A DNA stretch of 64,000 bases, taken from assembly GCA_016933965.1 (NCBI GenBank), contig JAFGTS010000045.1, positions 27,293 to 91,292 of the forward strand, given 5' to 3'. Position 1 is the first letter of the stretch, and each line of letters opens with the position of its first letter. Shown piece by piece: positions 8,618 to 17,627 of the stretch. The translations under genes were made by a program, and so were the position numbers. The notes beneath the pieces were generated by a model, which searched no databases, was not told the origin of the DNA, and saw only the letters and a list, made by a program, of their open reading frames with translations. This DNA is from Deltaproteobacteria bacterium. GTDB taxonomy: Bacteria; Desulfobacterota; Syntrophia; Syntrophales; UBA2210.

Positions 8618-10024
8618 TCAGCGGCTGGAGTGGGCCTGGCGCCACCGCTGGTACTGAAGAACCTGTGCGTAGGTTCTCATCGCCCGCTCGGCCGAATCGA
8701 AGAAGGGAACACCGGCGTCAAAGAACCGCCGGGGCGTGTCGGGATCGAGACCGGGTATATTGATGATGAGGAACGCTTTCCCCGATCTGTTGCGTATGTC
8801 TATCATGGCTTCCGAATAGATCCGGTTCGTTTCGGCGTCGAAGCCGATCCCGGACACGGCGACGGCATCCACGCCGGGGTCGGCTGCGGCGACCCGGGCC
8901 GATTCGATGTAGATGTCCATCTGCAGTGACGCCGTCAATCCAACGTCGATGGGGTTCCTGAGGCTCGTTCCCGTGGGCGGAACGAAGCGGGCCAGTTTCT
9001 TCGCGGTTTCCGGTGACAGATCGGCGAGTCTCAGTCCCATGGTGCCGCAGGCCTCAGCCGCCGAAACGGCGAGGCCGCCCGGTCCGGAAATGATGGCCAT
9101 CCGGTCACCGAGGCCATCAGGAAGCATTGAGAAGCCGATAAGCGCGTCCATCCAGGCTTCAAAACCGGAGACCGGCACACCCCCTCCCTGGCGGAGGGCG
9201 TTTTCCCAGATGGTCCGTGAAAGTGCCAGCGCCCCCGTGTGCGAGGCGGCCGCGCGGCTCCCCTCTTTCGTGAGCCCCACCTTCCACAGGATCACCGGCT
9301 TGACCGGTGATGTCTCCCTCAGCGCCTCAAGAAAGGCCGGCGCATTTTTTATCCCTTCCAGGTAAGTGCCGATGACCTTTGTATCGCTGTCTTTTCCCAG
9401 ATACCGGAGAAAGTCCGTGGCGGTCAGGTCGCATTCATTACCCAGACTGACGGCCTTGCTGAAATATAATCCCTTTTCCGGTGCCATGTGGCAGATGATG
9501 TTCGCCAGTGAGCCGCTGTGTGAGATGAGCCCGATGGGTCCCTGCCGGGTCGGTACGTCAGGAAAGAAGGCAAGCCCCGATCTCGGTGAATACAGTCCCA
9601 TACAGTTCGGGCCGATCAGGCGCATCCCCGAGGAGCGGGCGACCCTGACCAGTTCTTCTTCACGGTGCCGTCCTTCGTCCGTTCCCGTTTCCTTGTACCC
9701 GGCGGTGAAAAGCACGGCCCCCTTCACTCCCTTCGCCGCGCATTCCCTGACGGCATCCAGGGTATGTTCCTGGGATACAAGAATAATGGCGAGATCAACG
9801 GGACCGGGAATGTCCGACACGGTGGGGTACGCGGGGAATCCGTCTATCTCTTTCGCATCGGGGTGGACGGGGTATATTACGCCCGGATATTTCTGGTCGA
9901 GCAGGGCGATGAGGAAGAGTTTGCCCGCTTTCATTCCTTTGGGGAGTCCGACAATGGCGATCGAGGCCGGGTTGAAAATGTCGTCGAGTTCCTTGATAAG
10001 TTTCTCTGAATGCGTGAGTGGCAT
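8618..10024 (-). CDS. Acyl-CoA synthetase (NDP-forming) alpha subunit, CoA-binding protein
   Basis: 468 aa. Alpha part of the ADP-forming acetyl/acyl-CoA synthetase family, which interconverts acyl-CoA + ADP + Pi and acid + CoA + ATP. An N-terminal CoA-binding Rossmann domain (SIAIVGLPKGMKAG, GPNCMGLYSP) is followed by succinyl-CoA-ligase-like domains (GLISHSGSLAN, SLGNECDLTATDFL). The phosphorylatable His is at 262 in the SHTGALALS motif. The ATP-grasp beta part, often fused to or next to alpha, is absent here, so a separately encoded beta subunit is needed for full activity. In the same region as butyrate kinase and phosphotransbutyrylase, which fits acyl-CoA energy conservation. Confidence 0.87.
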   Translation of the reverse strand: MPLTHSEKLIKELDDIFNPASIAIVGLPKGMKAGKLFLIALLDQKYPGVIYPVHPDAKEIDGFPAYPTVSDIPGPVDLAIILVSQEHTLDAVRECAAKGVKGAVLFTAGYKETGTDEGRHREEELVRVARSSGMRLIGPNCMGLYSPRSGLAFFPDVPTRQGPIGLISHSGSLANIICHMAPEKGLYFSKAVSLGNECDLTATDFLRYLGKDSDTKVIGTYLEGIKNAPAFLEALRETSPVKPVILWKVGLTKEGSRAAASHTGALALSRTIWENALRQGGGVPVSGFEAWMDALIGFSMLPDGLGDRMAIISGPGGLAVSAAEACGTMGLRLADLSPETAKKLARFVPPTGTSLRNPIDVGLTASLQMDIYIESARVAAADPGVDAVAVSGIGFDAETNRIYSEAMIDIRNRSGKAFLIINIPGLDPDTPRRFFDAGVPFFDSAERAMRTYAQVLQYQRWRQAHSSR

Positions 10025-10175
10025 GATATTCCTCCCTCCGGTCGATACCCGGTTTTTCTATCGTAGAACGAAATCTGTCCGGAAACAGCGGGACACGGCG
10101 GCCTGCCGGTCCTTTTCATGAGTGTATCATGTGTTTATTACCGTCAATCATACATTTTCGCACTTCATCCACGGC

Positions 10176-10610
10176 TCAGGCATCCCCGAGGTGCTCGAGA
10201 GGGTCCTTTTTTCTGTAGGCCATTCCCTGGAATAGGGAAATAATGGTTCCCGACTCGTCCGTTACGGTTACCGTATAGGAAGCAAGACGCTTGTTTCGCG
10301 ATATTTCACGGGCGTCGGCGTATATGACGGTTCCTGCCGCGGCATTGATGAATTGTATGGAACAGCTGATCGCCACGGCGACACGGCCCCGTGAATTCGC
10401 CGCCGCCGCGAAGGCGAGGTCGGCCAGGGTGAAAATGGCACCGCCGTGAATCCCCCGGACACCGTTGAGGTGGTGGTCCGCGACGGAGAGTTTCGCCCGG
10501 GCCCGGCCGTCACCGGCGTCGACAAGCTCTATGCCCACATGCTGCGCGAAGAGGTCCTTTGAAAAATACTGTTTCAGGTCTTCCGAAGAAACCGTTTTTC
10601 TTCCATCCAC
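10176..10610 (-). CDS. PaaI-type hotdog thioesterase
   Basis: 144 aa from a GTG start at 10610, chosen because a strong GGGGGAGGAAACAAG Shine-Dalgarno precedes it; a longer frame to 10676 lacks one. Single hotdog domain with the PaaI/YbgC-like signature NGVRGIHGGAIFTLADLAFAAAAN, in which the HGG and the downstream acidic residue form the active site. It would hydrolyse acyl- or aryl-CoA thioesters. Fits the surrounding acyl-CoA metabolism genes. Confidence 0.87.
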   Translation of the reverse strand: MDGRKTVSSEDLKQYFSKDLFAQHVGIELVDAGDGRARAKLSVADHHLNGVRGIHGGAIFTLADLAFAAAANSRGRVAVAISCSIQFINAAAGTVIYADAREISRNKRLASYTVTVTDESGTIISLFQGMAYRKKDPLEHLGDA

Positions 10611-10700
10611 CTTGTTTCCTCCCCCGTTCCGACGGAGTTCCCCACCCATGCCCGGTGCACGCATGAGGGGACACACAGTTGTTTACCCGCGGTGCACGGA

Positions 10701-11819
10701 TCACACGACGGGCTGCTTCATTTCAAGGTCGAAGTACGAGGGGATGCCCCGATCCTTCATATAGGTAAGGAATGTTACCGGCTCAAGACATGCCTCGGGT
10801 GCAAAGACGCCCCCCGTGCCGGTCAGGAGTTCCCCGCGGGCCAGCATGATCGTGCCGACCGCGAGGGACAGGCCGGTTGCTTCCCGCATCTGGCCGATCC
10901 CGAATGCCTGCCTTTTGACATCCTCACCGTCCTTGGTCCCCCATACATCGATTCGAACGGCACCCCAGTCGGGTTCCCGGTCCGGGCCGATGTGACTGAA
11001 TCTGTGAAGCAGACGGGTGAAGAACCGCCTCCGGGGTTCGCTGTTGAAGAGCCCCAGTCTCGCCGGTGTGATAACCCACCCCGAGCCCTTGCCGAAACCC
11101 ATGAAGAAATTGACCTCTTCCACGCCTTCCATGAACCGGGGCACCGTTACCGGCTCGCCGTGCCCCATGTTCCATACTTTCTGCATGCCGAACCTGGGAA
11201 AGGCGAGGAGCCGCTCTTCACTGCAGGCGGGCACCATCTGTCGCCTCCCTTCCCGCCAGAGGGCGATACGGCCGCTGGTGATAAAAACGGTATGGCCGAT
11301 GACGGCTTCACCGCCGCCGCCGTTCAGGGGAAGGTACACGGCGATCTCCACCTTTTTCAGGCGGTCCAGCCTCTCGGCGAAATAGCGGACACCCACGTTT
11401 GAGATCCCCGGACTGGTGCCGAGACCGGTGATGACCGTGATGCCTTTTTCACGGGCCGCTGTGGAGAAGCGGTTCAATACTTCTTCCGCGGCGAGCCAGT
11501 CGTCGTTTATGCTCGTGTAATGCGCGCCGGCGTCGAGAGCGGCCCGAACCAGCTTCGCTTCGAAACGGTAAAAGGGACCCAGCGCCGAAGCGGCGATGTC
11601 GCAGTTCTCCATTGCCGACACAAGGCTTCCGTGGTCATCGGCGTCTATGAAAGCGACATCGACCGATGATTTCCGTTCCCTGAGCTTCCTGGCTATCTCG
11701 TGAGCCGCGTCGAGATTTCTATCTGCAATGGTAACGTGATCGATGCCCTCCGTCCGGGCCAGTTCCTCTACGGCTCGGCTCCCCATGTCTCCGGCTCCGC
11801 CCAGAACAACGATACGCAT
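10701..11819 (-). CDS. Saccharopine dehydrogenase family NAD(P)-binding protein
   Basis: 372 aa. N-terminal Rossmann fold with VVLGGAGDMGSRAVEEL and an acidic end of strand 2 (IADRN). Mid-protein GAHYTSINDDW and GLGTSPGISN match the lysine/saccharopine reductase-like family. Family members act on saccharopine, carboxynorspermidine or related amino acids; substrate cannot be decided here. Lies between the thioesterase (90 bp) and butyrate kinase (84 bp), all minus strand. No lysine-catabolic partner genes are adjacent. Confidence 0.82.
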   Translation of the reverse strand: MRIVVLGGAGDMGSRAVEELARTEGIDHVTIADRNLDAAHEIARKLRERKSSVDVAFIDADDHGSLVSAMENCDIAASALGPFYRFEAKLVRAALDAGAHYTSINDDWLAAEEVLNRFSTAAREKGITVITGLGTSPGISNVGVRYFAERLDRLKKVEIAVYLPLNGGGGEAVIGHTVFITSGRIALWREGRRQMVPACSEERLLAFPRFGMQKVWNMGHGEPVTVPRFMEGVEEVNFFMGFGKGSGWVITPARLGLFNSEPRRRFFTRLLHRFSHIGPDREPDWGAVRIDVWGTKDGEDVKRQAFGIGQMREATGLSLAVGTIMLARGELLTGTGGVFAPEACLEPVTFLTYMKDRGIPSYFDLEMKQPVV

Positions 11820-11903
11820 AGTCCCTCCTTCCTTTTGTGCGATGGGGGGTCCCGGTCCTTCCCGCGGTTCGCTTCCGGGATCCCTGCTCCCCTCCGCGGC
11901 GGG

Positions 11904-12980
11904 TTAGTCCCATGGGATGACCGTTTCTTCTCCCCGCAGGACCCTGAGCGCTCCTTCCGCCATGGCATCCATCTCATCTTCACCGGGGAGGACGACATGG
12001 GGGGCGATGAACCCCGTTTTTTCCTCGATCCATCCAGCAAGCATCCGGGACCTGGCCAACCCCCCGGTCAGTACGATGGCGTCCACAGAGCCTTCGAGAA
12101 CGGTGCTCATGGCGCCGATGTCCTTCGCTATCTGATAGGCCATCGCCCGATAGATCAGACGTGCCCGATCGTTTCCCTCTTCGATCATTCTTTCCACTTC
12201 CTCGGCGCGGTTGGTGCCGAGGTAGGCGATGAGTCCACCTCCCCCCACCAGTCTTTTCTGAACCTCTTCGACGGACCGCCCCATGGACAGAAGGCCGAGC
12301 AGGTCAAACGTCGGCAGGCTTCCGGTCCGTTCCGGCGTGAAGGGACCTTCGCTAAGGCCGTGGGTGCTGTCCACGACCTGCCCCCGACGGTGTGCCCCGA
12401 CGGTAATACCGCCGCCCATGTGCGCGACGATGAGATTGACCGATTCGTAGGCGGTGTTCATGAGGCGGGCCGCACGCCGGGCCGCGGCCTTCTGGTTGAG
12501 AGCGTGAAAGGCGCTCTGCCTCTCGATCAACGGGTCGCCCGATATTCTCGCTTCAGGCTGAAATTCGTCGGTGCTGGGGGGGTCGATGATGACGGCGCGC
12601 AGGTCGTGTTCCCGTGCAAGTGAGAGGGCCATGGCGGGACCCAGCGCCGAAACATGTTTTCCGTACCTGCCCCCCAGGAGCTCGTCGCACATGGTCGGGG
12701 TGATCTCGTAAGAACCGGAGGGACAGGGCCGCAACAGGCCGCCGCGGCTGATGATGATATCAACCTCGTGAAGATTGATCCCGTTGCGCCCGATGAAACG
12801 GCGGAGCTCCCTTTCCCTCAGCGGACGCTGGGATACCGGATCCGCTTCCTCATCGACTTTCACCGGACCGCAGGTCATCGTTTCCTCCACCAGCGGGGTC
12901 ATGTCCCGGTACAGTGCCGCCTTGGTCGAGGTGGAGCCGACATTGATGACAAGAATGAGAAAATGCCTGTCTTCAGTCAT
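11904..12980 (-). CDS. buk: Butyrate kinase
   Basis: 358 aa, ASKHA-fold acyl-phosphate kinase (acetate kinase family). It interconverts butyryl-phosphate + ADP and butyrate + ATP. Signatures: VINVGSTSTKAALY at the N-terminus (phosphate-1 loop), GGGITVGAHRRGQVVDS near residue 190, and VLTGGLARSRMLAGWI near 305 (adenosine loop). The length matches Buk rather than the 400-aa acetate kinase. Start ATG at 12980 overlaps the ptb stop by 8 bp, the usual ptb-buk coupling. It could work in either direction: fermentation to butyrate or activation of butyrate and branched acids. Confidence 0.93.
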   Translation of the reverse strand: MTEDRHFLILVINVGSTSTKAALYRDMTPLVEETMTCGPVKVDEEADPVSQRPLRERELRRFIGRNGINLHEVDIIISRGGLLRPCPSGSYEITPTMCDELLGGRYGKHVSALGPAMALSLAREHDLRAVIIDPPSTDEFQPEARISGDPLIERQSAFHALNQKAAARRAARLMNTAYESVNLIVAHMGGGITVGAHRRGQVVDSTHGLSEGPFTPERTGSLPTFDLLGLLSMGRSVEEVQKRLVGGGGLIAYLGTNRAEEVERMIEEGNDRARLIYRAMAYQIAKDIGAMSTVLEGSVDAIVLTGGLARSRMLAGWIEEKTGFIAPHVVLPGEDEMDAMAEGALRVLRGEETVIPWD

Positions 12981-13872
12981 CCTTTTCTCCGCAGAGCAGC
13001 ACGGCGAGCGCGATCTCCGGGATCCTGTTTTTCCTCATTACCTGGGGCGTGTCGAGAATCACCGGTACCGTCGTTCCCGCCAGGACCCCGATGGTCTCCA
13101 TCTTCCCGATAAAGGTGAGAAGCTGCACCAGAGAATATCCCGATTCGATGTCGGGCACAAGGTAGATATCCACCCTGCCGGTGACGGGGCTTTTCAGCCC
13201 CTTCCTCGCCGCCGCGTCCCCGGTGAGGGCGCAGTCGATATCGATGGGACCGTCTATGATGGCCCTGCCGAACTGTCCCCGCTCGGACATTTTCGACAGG
13301 ACGGCCGAATCCATCGTGGACGGGATGTTGGGATTCACCTGCTCTATCGCGGCCAGGGCAGCGATCCGGGGTTCCTCGATACCCAAGGCACGTGCCACAT
13401 CGAGGCAATTTTCGATAATGTGCTGCTTTTCACGCAGCGTGGGGAAATTGTTTATATAACTATCCGTTATCATGAACAATTTATTTTTGTTGCGTGATTC
13501 AAAGAGAGACACGTAACTTGCCCTCTTGCGGATGAGCAGCCCGCGCTTGGGATCGAGAAGGGTATCGACGAAGGTTTTCTGATCCGCGGAGCCCTGCATG
13601 AGAACGGCTGTTTTTTCCTTCTTGACCCTGGCAAGGGCCGCTTCCAGGGCCTCGGCTTCGGAGGTGCAGGGTATCCATTCCCCAGCGCCGGCGGAAAGCT
13701 TCTCCGGTTGAGCTGTCTGCCGCGGGCTGATGAGAACCGGCGACACCAGACCCAGTGACGCCGCCTCGCTCAGGGTATCAAGAAGGTCTCCACGCCCGTC
13801 GGTGACGCAGACAAGTTCTTTCGGCCCGCGCCGGCGCGCCTCGGCGACCATATCCCGGAAAAAGCCGATCAT
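12973..13872 (-). CDS. ptb: Phosphate butyryltransferase
   Basis: 299 aa, transfers acyl groups between CoA and phosphate. Typical Ptb features: MQGSADQKTFVDTLLD, the paired VNPNIPSTMDSAVLSKMSER, and the C-terminal VPDIESGYSLVQLLTF, in which the Glu/Ser region lines the active site. Its start overlaps the upstream Ptb-like gene by 4 bp (ATGA) and its end overlaps buk by 8 bp, so the three genes form one translationally coupled unit. Confidence 0.92.
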   Translation of the reverse strand: MIGFFRDMVAEARRRGPKELVCVTDGRGDLLDTLSEAASLGLVSPVLISPRQTAQPEKLSAGAGEWIPCTSEAEALEAALARVKKEKTAVLMQGSADQKTFVDTLLDPKRGLLIRKRASYVSLFESRNKNKLFMITDSYINNFPTLREKQHIIENCLDVARALGIEEPRIAALAAIEQVNPNIPSTMDSAVLSKMSERGQFGRAIIDGPIDIDCALTGDAAARKGLKSPVTGRVDIYLVPDIESGYSLVQLLTFIGKMETIGVLAGTTVPVILDTPQVMRKNRIPEIALAVLLCGEKDD

Positions 13873-14834
13873 CCTTCCCCCCTGCTTTCGTGAATTCGGT
13901 CCGCCGCCGCTACTCCCAGCGCGAGCTCGCCCACGATGCGGTCGCAGGGGTCTGAGCGCGACGGTATGATGATGGGTCCCCGTGCCGTCGATACCAGGGA
14001 GCGCCTGGTCACATCAAGGAAAAAGTCCAGTTTTACCAGGATGTTCCCCGTGTCGAGGTGTGGTATCAGGATGATGTCGGGGATGCGGTTCACGTCGATA
14101 TCGTCCGGCTTCACGAGCGGTGTCTCCCGGCCGATACAGAATATTTCGGAAAAGGATGTTTCTTCCATGAACTCGCAGGGACCGAGTTCACCCGCCTGCG
14201 CCAGCAGGCGCAGCTCTGTCGCGTCACGGTAGGATGCACTGGAGCCGTCGATCTCCCGTTTCCCCGACAGGGCGGCGATACGGGGCCGTGGATAGCCGAA
14301 CATGTTGAGAAAGGACACGGCATTCTTGATGATCGCGGCCTTTTCAGCGCGATCTGGTTGTATGTTGACCCCCGTATCGGTCAGAACGATCAACCGGTTC
14401 AGGCCGGGAATTTCCCAAAGTGAAATGACACAGATCGTTTTTTCCCATCCCGCCTTCACTTTCTCGCGGATGATCGACCGGTATACAAAGACCGTGGGGA
14501 GCTGGCCCTTGCTGGCGATATCGACTTCACCGGCGAAGAGCATGGCCGTTCCCCGGTTTGCAATGTTCTGGCGGTCATCCTCGAATATCACCTGAATGCC
14601 GGCCATATCGAAACCGACGGACCGGGCCGTTTCTTCGATCCTTTCCCGGTTGCCGATGAGGACCGGTTCTATGTAGCCTCGATCGTGGGAGATTTTCACG
14701 GCACGCATGAATTCTTCATCATCGGGGGCAAGCACGGCAAGCCGCTTTGGACCTTTCCGGGCGGCCAGCCGGTCTATGTCGGCGAAGGAGCGGATCGGAG
14801 GGTTTCCGTGACTGTTGGTCTTGTTTCGCTTCAT
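13869..14834 (-). CDS. Divergent phosphate acetyl/butyryltransferase family protein
   Basis: 321 aa from the ATG at 14834, preceded by GGAAGA; the frame extends to 14906 but the extra residues look non-coding. It aligns with the PTA/PTB family along its length (LAVLAPDDEEFMRAVKISHDRGYIEPVLIGN at the N-terminus in two parts, FGYPRPRIAALSG, IPDIILIPHLDTGNILVKLD, ending GELALGVAAADRI). The equivalent of the Ptb VNPxxPxTxDA block is altered to SGKREIDGSSASYRDATEL. It may be a second acyltransferase of different chain specificity, or a non-catalytic partner of the neighbouring Ptb. Membership is fairly sure; activity is not. Confidence 0.78.
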   Translation of the reverse strand: MKRNKTNSHGNPPIRSFADIDRLAARKGPKRLAVLAPDDEEFMRAVKISHDRGYIEPVLIGNRERIEETARSVGFDMAGIQVIFEDDRQNIANRGTAMLFAGEVDIASKGQLPTVFVYRSIIREKVKAGWEKTICVISLWEIPGLNRLIVLTDTGVNIQPDRAEKAAIIKNAVSFLNMFGYPRPRIAALSGKREIDGSSASYRDATELRLLAQAGELGPCEFMEETSFSEIFCIGRETPLVKPDDIDVNRIPDIILIPHLDTGNILVKLDFFLDVTRRSLVSTARGPIIIPSRSDPCDRIVGELALGVAAADRIHESRGEG

Positions 14835-15311
14835 CAGATCTTCCGGCGATGTGCGGCGTTTTGTTCCCCCCGGCCATTCCTCGCTCTGCAGGCGGTCGTG
14901 CCGCACCGGGAGACCCCGATGGCGGGGATCACGGTATCTTATCGCTCCTTCTGCAACGGGATGTCGGGGAATATCGCACCAGAAACCCGGCTATCACAGA
15001 ACCACCGCAAATGCAATACATCATGGTGGTGGTCCGAGGATCTATGGGGTGTGGAATTGTTACGCGGTTGTCATTCTTCTAAAGTCTGAAAGGACTGTCT
15101 TCCAAACGTAGATCCCTTTTTGCCTGCATCCCTTTTGCAGCGGCCATTGAAGCGTTTTTGCAATACATCTCGGCGAAGCGGAGGATAGACGATCTCAACT
15201 GTCTGAGCCGGAGGCGAGTTTTGAGATCGCCCGGAGCAAGCCGCATAGATGTATCAAAAACGCTTCGGGCCGGCAAAAAAGAGATGCAGGTAAAACATGC
15301 CCTCAAAGCTG
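14835..15311. other. Intergenic region containing a MITE-like palindromic element
   Basis: 477 bp between the Ptb-like gene and the 3' end of the diguanylate cyclase gene. Plus-strand frames here have no ribosome-binding sites and no recognisable product. The part from 15123 to 15290 is a palindromic element described separately. The rest probably carries the promoter for the ptb-ptb-buk unit, but I could not identify its boxes with confidence. Confidence 0.5.
15123..15290. mobile_element. MITE-like palindromic element, copy A
   Basis: 168 bp with imperfect terminal inverted repeats: left arm 15123-15170 and right arm 15247-15290. Both arms share CCTGCATC, CTTTT, GGCC, GAAGCGTTTTTG and ATACATCT in the same order. 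The interior holds a second palindrome, CGATCTCAA (15190-15198) with TTGAGATCG (15221-15229). No coding capacity. A related element of nearly equal length lies in opposite orientation at 57726-57896, sharing the same arm words. This is the pattern of a non-autonomous transposable or REP-like repeat; no transposase is in the window. Confidence 0.7.
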
Positions 15312-17213
15312 TCATTCTTCCCTGAAAAGGACCCGGTTCTTCCCCTCCCGCTTGGCGACATACATGTTTTCGTCGACCCTCTTGAGGAAGGTTGTCAATT
15401 CCTCTCCCTTCAGGTACTGGGCCACGCCGATGCTCACCGTCCGGTGAACCGGCGTTTCGTCCCGGGGAGTGAAATCCTCGTGTTCAAACTCATGACGGAT
15501 ACGTTCCGCCAGCACGACCGCCGCCTCGCCCTTTGTTTCAGGCAGCAGTGCCGTGAATTCTTCGCCGCCGAATCGGTAGGCAGAGTCGGTCTTCCGCAGG
15601 CATCGCAGGATGACCTCCCCCAGTCTGATCAGAACGGAATCACCCTCGAGGTGGCCATAAGTGTCGTTGTAATCCTTAAAATTATCAATGTCGAGCAGGA
15701 GCATGGACAGGGGGTGATTATACCGGTTGGCACGCTCGATCTCCGACCGCAACTGGTGATAAAAATGCCGGGAATTGAAGAGGGATGTCAGGGTGTCGGT
15801 GATGCTCAGCCGCTTGAACCGCTGTTCGCTCTCTATCAGGGCCTCCTCGGCCCGCTTCCTGTCGGTAATGTCTTCAAGGGTTTCAACGGCCCCCATGATG
15901 AGCCCCGTCGAAGAGCGCAGGGTCGCGGCCGTGAACCGAAGCCATTTCCCGTTGCTCCCCAGGGCGGGAAAGAAGTCCGTGGCCTCATAGGCATCAGGGA
16001 TCAGGCGGGATTCCATGTAATTATCCTTGTACCAGGCTGGAACTTCGTGAAGGCGGCCGTCGACGAGGAGATCCGCCATGCAGGGACGCTCCTGGTTGTA
16101 AAATGCCATCCAGTGTTTTTTCGTGCCGATCACGTCATCGGCCTTGATACCGCTCAGTTCCTCAAGGGCCTGGTTCCAGTATATGAGCCGATGATCGTTG
16201 CCGATGACGAAGGTCGGTATGGGAGACCCCCCGATCACAACGCGCAGGAGCTGTTCGCTCTCGATCAACGCCCCTTCGGCGCATTTCTGTTCGGTGATGT
16301 CTTCAAGGGTTTCGATGGCGCCTACGGGTGTCCCCTCGGAAAGCCTCAGAAGGGCAGCGGTGAACCGCAGCCAGCGTCCCCGCTTTCCCAGGGCGGGGAA
16401 GAAATCCGTCGCTTCATAGGCTTCGCCGAGAAACTTCAATTTTTTATATTTTTCGCTGTACCAGGTGAGAATTTCCTCCTCGTGGCCATCGATGAGAAGG
16501 TCCGCCATGCAGGGACGGTTCTTATCGTAAAAAGCCATCCATTGCCTGTTGGTTCCTATCATATCCCGGGCCTTGATGCCGCTCAGTTCCTCCAGCGCCC
16601 GGTTCCAATAGATGATCCGATGATCCGTGCCGATAACGAAGGCCGGGATCGGCGATCCTTCGAGGATCGCGTTCAGTTTCTGTTCACTTTCCTTCTGCGC
16701 CGCTTCAGCGATCTTCCGATCCGTAATGTCCTCGAGTGTTTCGATGGCACCGACGATCTTCCCATCGGAATCCCGCAGTATCGCGGCGGTGAACCGCAGC
16801 CAGCGCCCCTTCTCTCCGAGGGCCGGGAAGAAATCGGTCGCTTCGTAGGCCTCGTCGATCAGCTGCGATTTTGCATAGCCTTCCTCATACCAGCCGGCGA
16901 TCTCCTCTATCCGGTCATCGACAAGGAGGTCGGCCATGCAGGGACGTTCCTCCTTGTAAAAGGCCTTCCAGTACCCGTCGGTGCCGATCACTTCCTCCGC
17001 CTTGATGCCGCTCAGCTCCTCAAGGGCCCGGTTCCAGTATATGACGCGGTGATTCGTTCCGATGACGAAAGCGGGTATCGGTGATCCGCTCAGGATGATC
17101 TTGAACATCTGTTCACTTTTCCGTCGGTCGTAACCAGGCTTTCTCCGCTCCGACAGTTCGCGGGCGATCTTAAAAACCCGCTCCTTCCCGCTGTCTGCTT
17201 TCTTGTCACCCAT
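15312..17213 (-). CDS. Diguanylate cyclase with three tandem PAS domains
   Basis: 633 aa, no membrane segment, so a cytoplasmic sensor. Three PAS repeats with a 143-residue period (about 35-177, 178-320, 321-463) share SPIPxFVIGxxHRxIYWN, ALEELSGIKA, RPCMADLL(V/I)D, EAYEATDFFPALG, WLRFTAA and GA(I/V)ETLEDIT. Cys92, Cys235 and Cys378 sit at the same place in each. A GGDEF domain follows (about 470-633) with GGEEF at 549-553 and an I-site RKTD (540-543) for product inhibition, so it should make cyclic di-GMP. No EAL domain. The ligand of the PAS repeats is unknown. The repeats are also similar as DNA, indicating fairly recent duplication. Confidence 0.93.
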   Translation of the reverse strand: MGDKKADSGKERVFKIARELSERRKPGYDRRKSEQMFKIILSGSPIPAFVIGTNHRVIYWNRALEELSGIKAEEVIGTDGYWKAFYKEERPCMADLLVDDRIEEIAGWYEEGYAKSQLIDEAYEATDFFPALGEKGRWLRFTAAILRDSDGKIVGAIETLEDITDRKIAEAAQKESEQKLNAILEGSPIPAFVIGTDHRIIYWNRALEELSGIKARDMIGTNRQWMAFYDKNRPCMADLLIDGHEEEILTWYSEKYKKLKFLGEAYEATDFFPALGKRGRWLRFTAALLRLSEGTPVGAIETLEDITEQKCAEGALIESEQLLRVVIGGSPIPTFVIGNDHRLIYWNQALEELSGIKADDVIGTKKHWMAFYNQERPCMADLLVDGRLHEVPAWYKDNYMESRLIPDAYEATDFFPALGSNGKWLRFTAATLRSSTGLIMGAVETLEDITDRKRAEEALIESEQRFKRLSITDTLTSLFNSRHFYHQLRSEIERANRYNHPLSMLLLDIDNFKDYNDTYGHLEGDSVLIRLGEVILRCLRKTDSAYRFGGEEFTALLPETKGEAAVVLAERIRHEFEHEDFTPRDETPVHRTVSIGVAQYLKGEELTTFLKRVDENMYVAKREGKNRVLFREE

Positions 17214-17627
17214 GTCGAACTCCTTCCCCGCGCATTTCCGGGTACCGATGATTTCGAACAGAAGATGATCTCAGCCTTCCCACTCCCTCACCATGAGTTC
17301 CCAATGGTGACCGCCGACATGCGTTGGTGCTCGTATTTCCCTGACCGCTTTACGAGGCCAGCGAAAAGAAAAACCATATCTCCCGTCGCGGCCTGCAGGA
17401 GTGCCGCCCGAAACCTGAGTGCTCTGACATGTTAGTAATTCGCGAGAGAGTTGAAAAATCGGATCCCGCCCCGTTTTAACAAATCAGGATGACATGAAAT
17501 CCCCTGCTGAAGCCGACTGGAGTCGAAATCAGTATAGCAAAACGGGAAAACAAGTCAATATGAAGAATGTGACCATTTACCGGGTGTGCCGGGCTCCGCG
17601 GGACATATCCGGTCCGGTGCATCTTTG
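17214..17627. other. Intergenic region, nothing firm seen
   Basis: 414 bp separating the start of the diguanylate cyclase gene from the 3' end of the aminopeptidase gene, both minus strand. A plus-strand frame from 17494 has no family match and runs into the aminopeptidase antisense. The region should hold the cyclase promoter. A/T-richer patches at about 17365-17380 and 17535-17580 are candidates, but no clear boxes or hairpin with T-run were found. Confidence 0.4.

Noticed and set aside
7285..8763. 492-codon open frame antisense to DUF1846
   Set aside because: Runs across the gap into a second gene; no domain and no ribosome-binding site.
15297..17084. 595-codon open frame antisense to the diguanylate cyclase
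   Set aside because: Its repeats are only the reverse strand of the PAS repeats; no start signals or family features.
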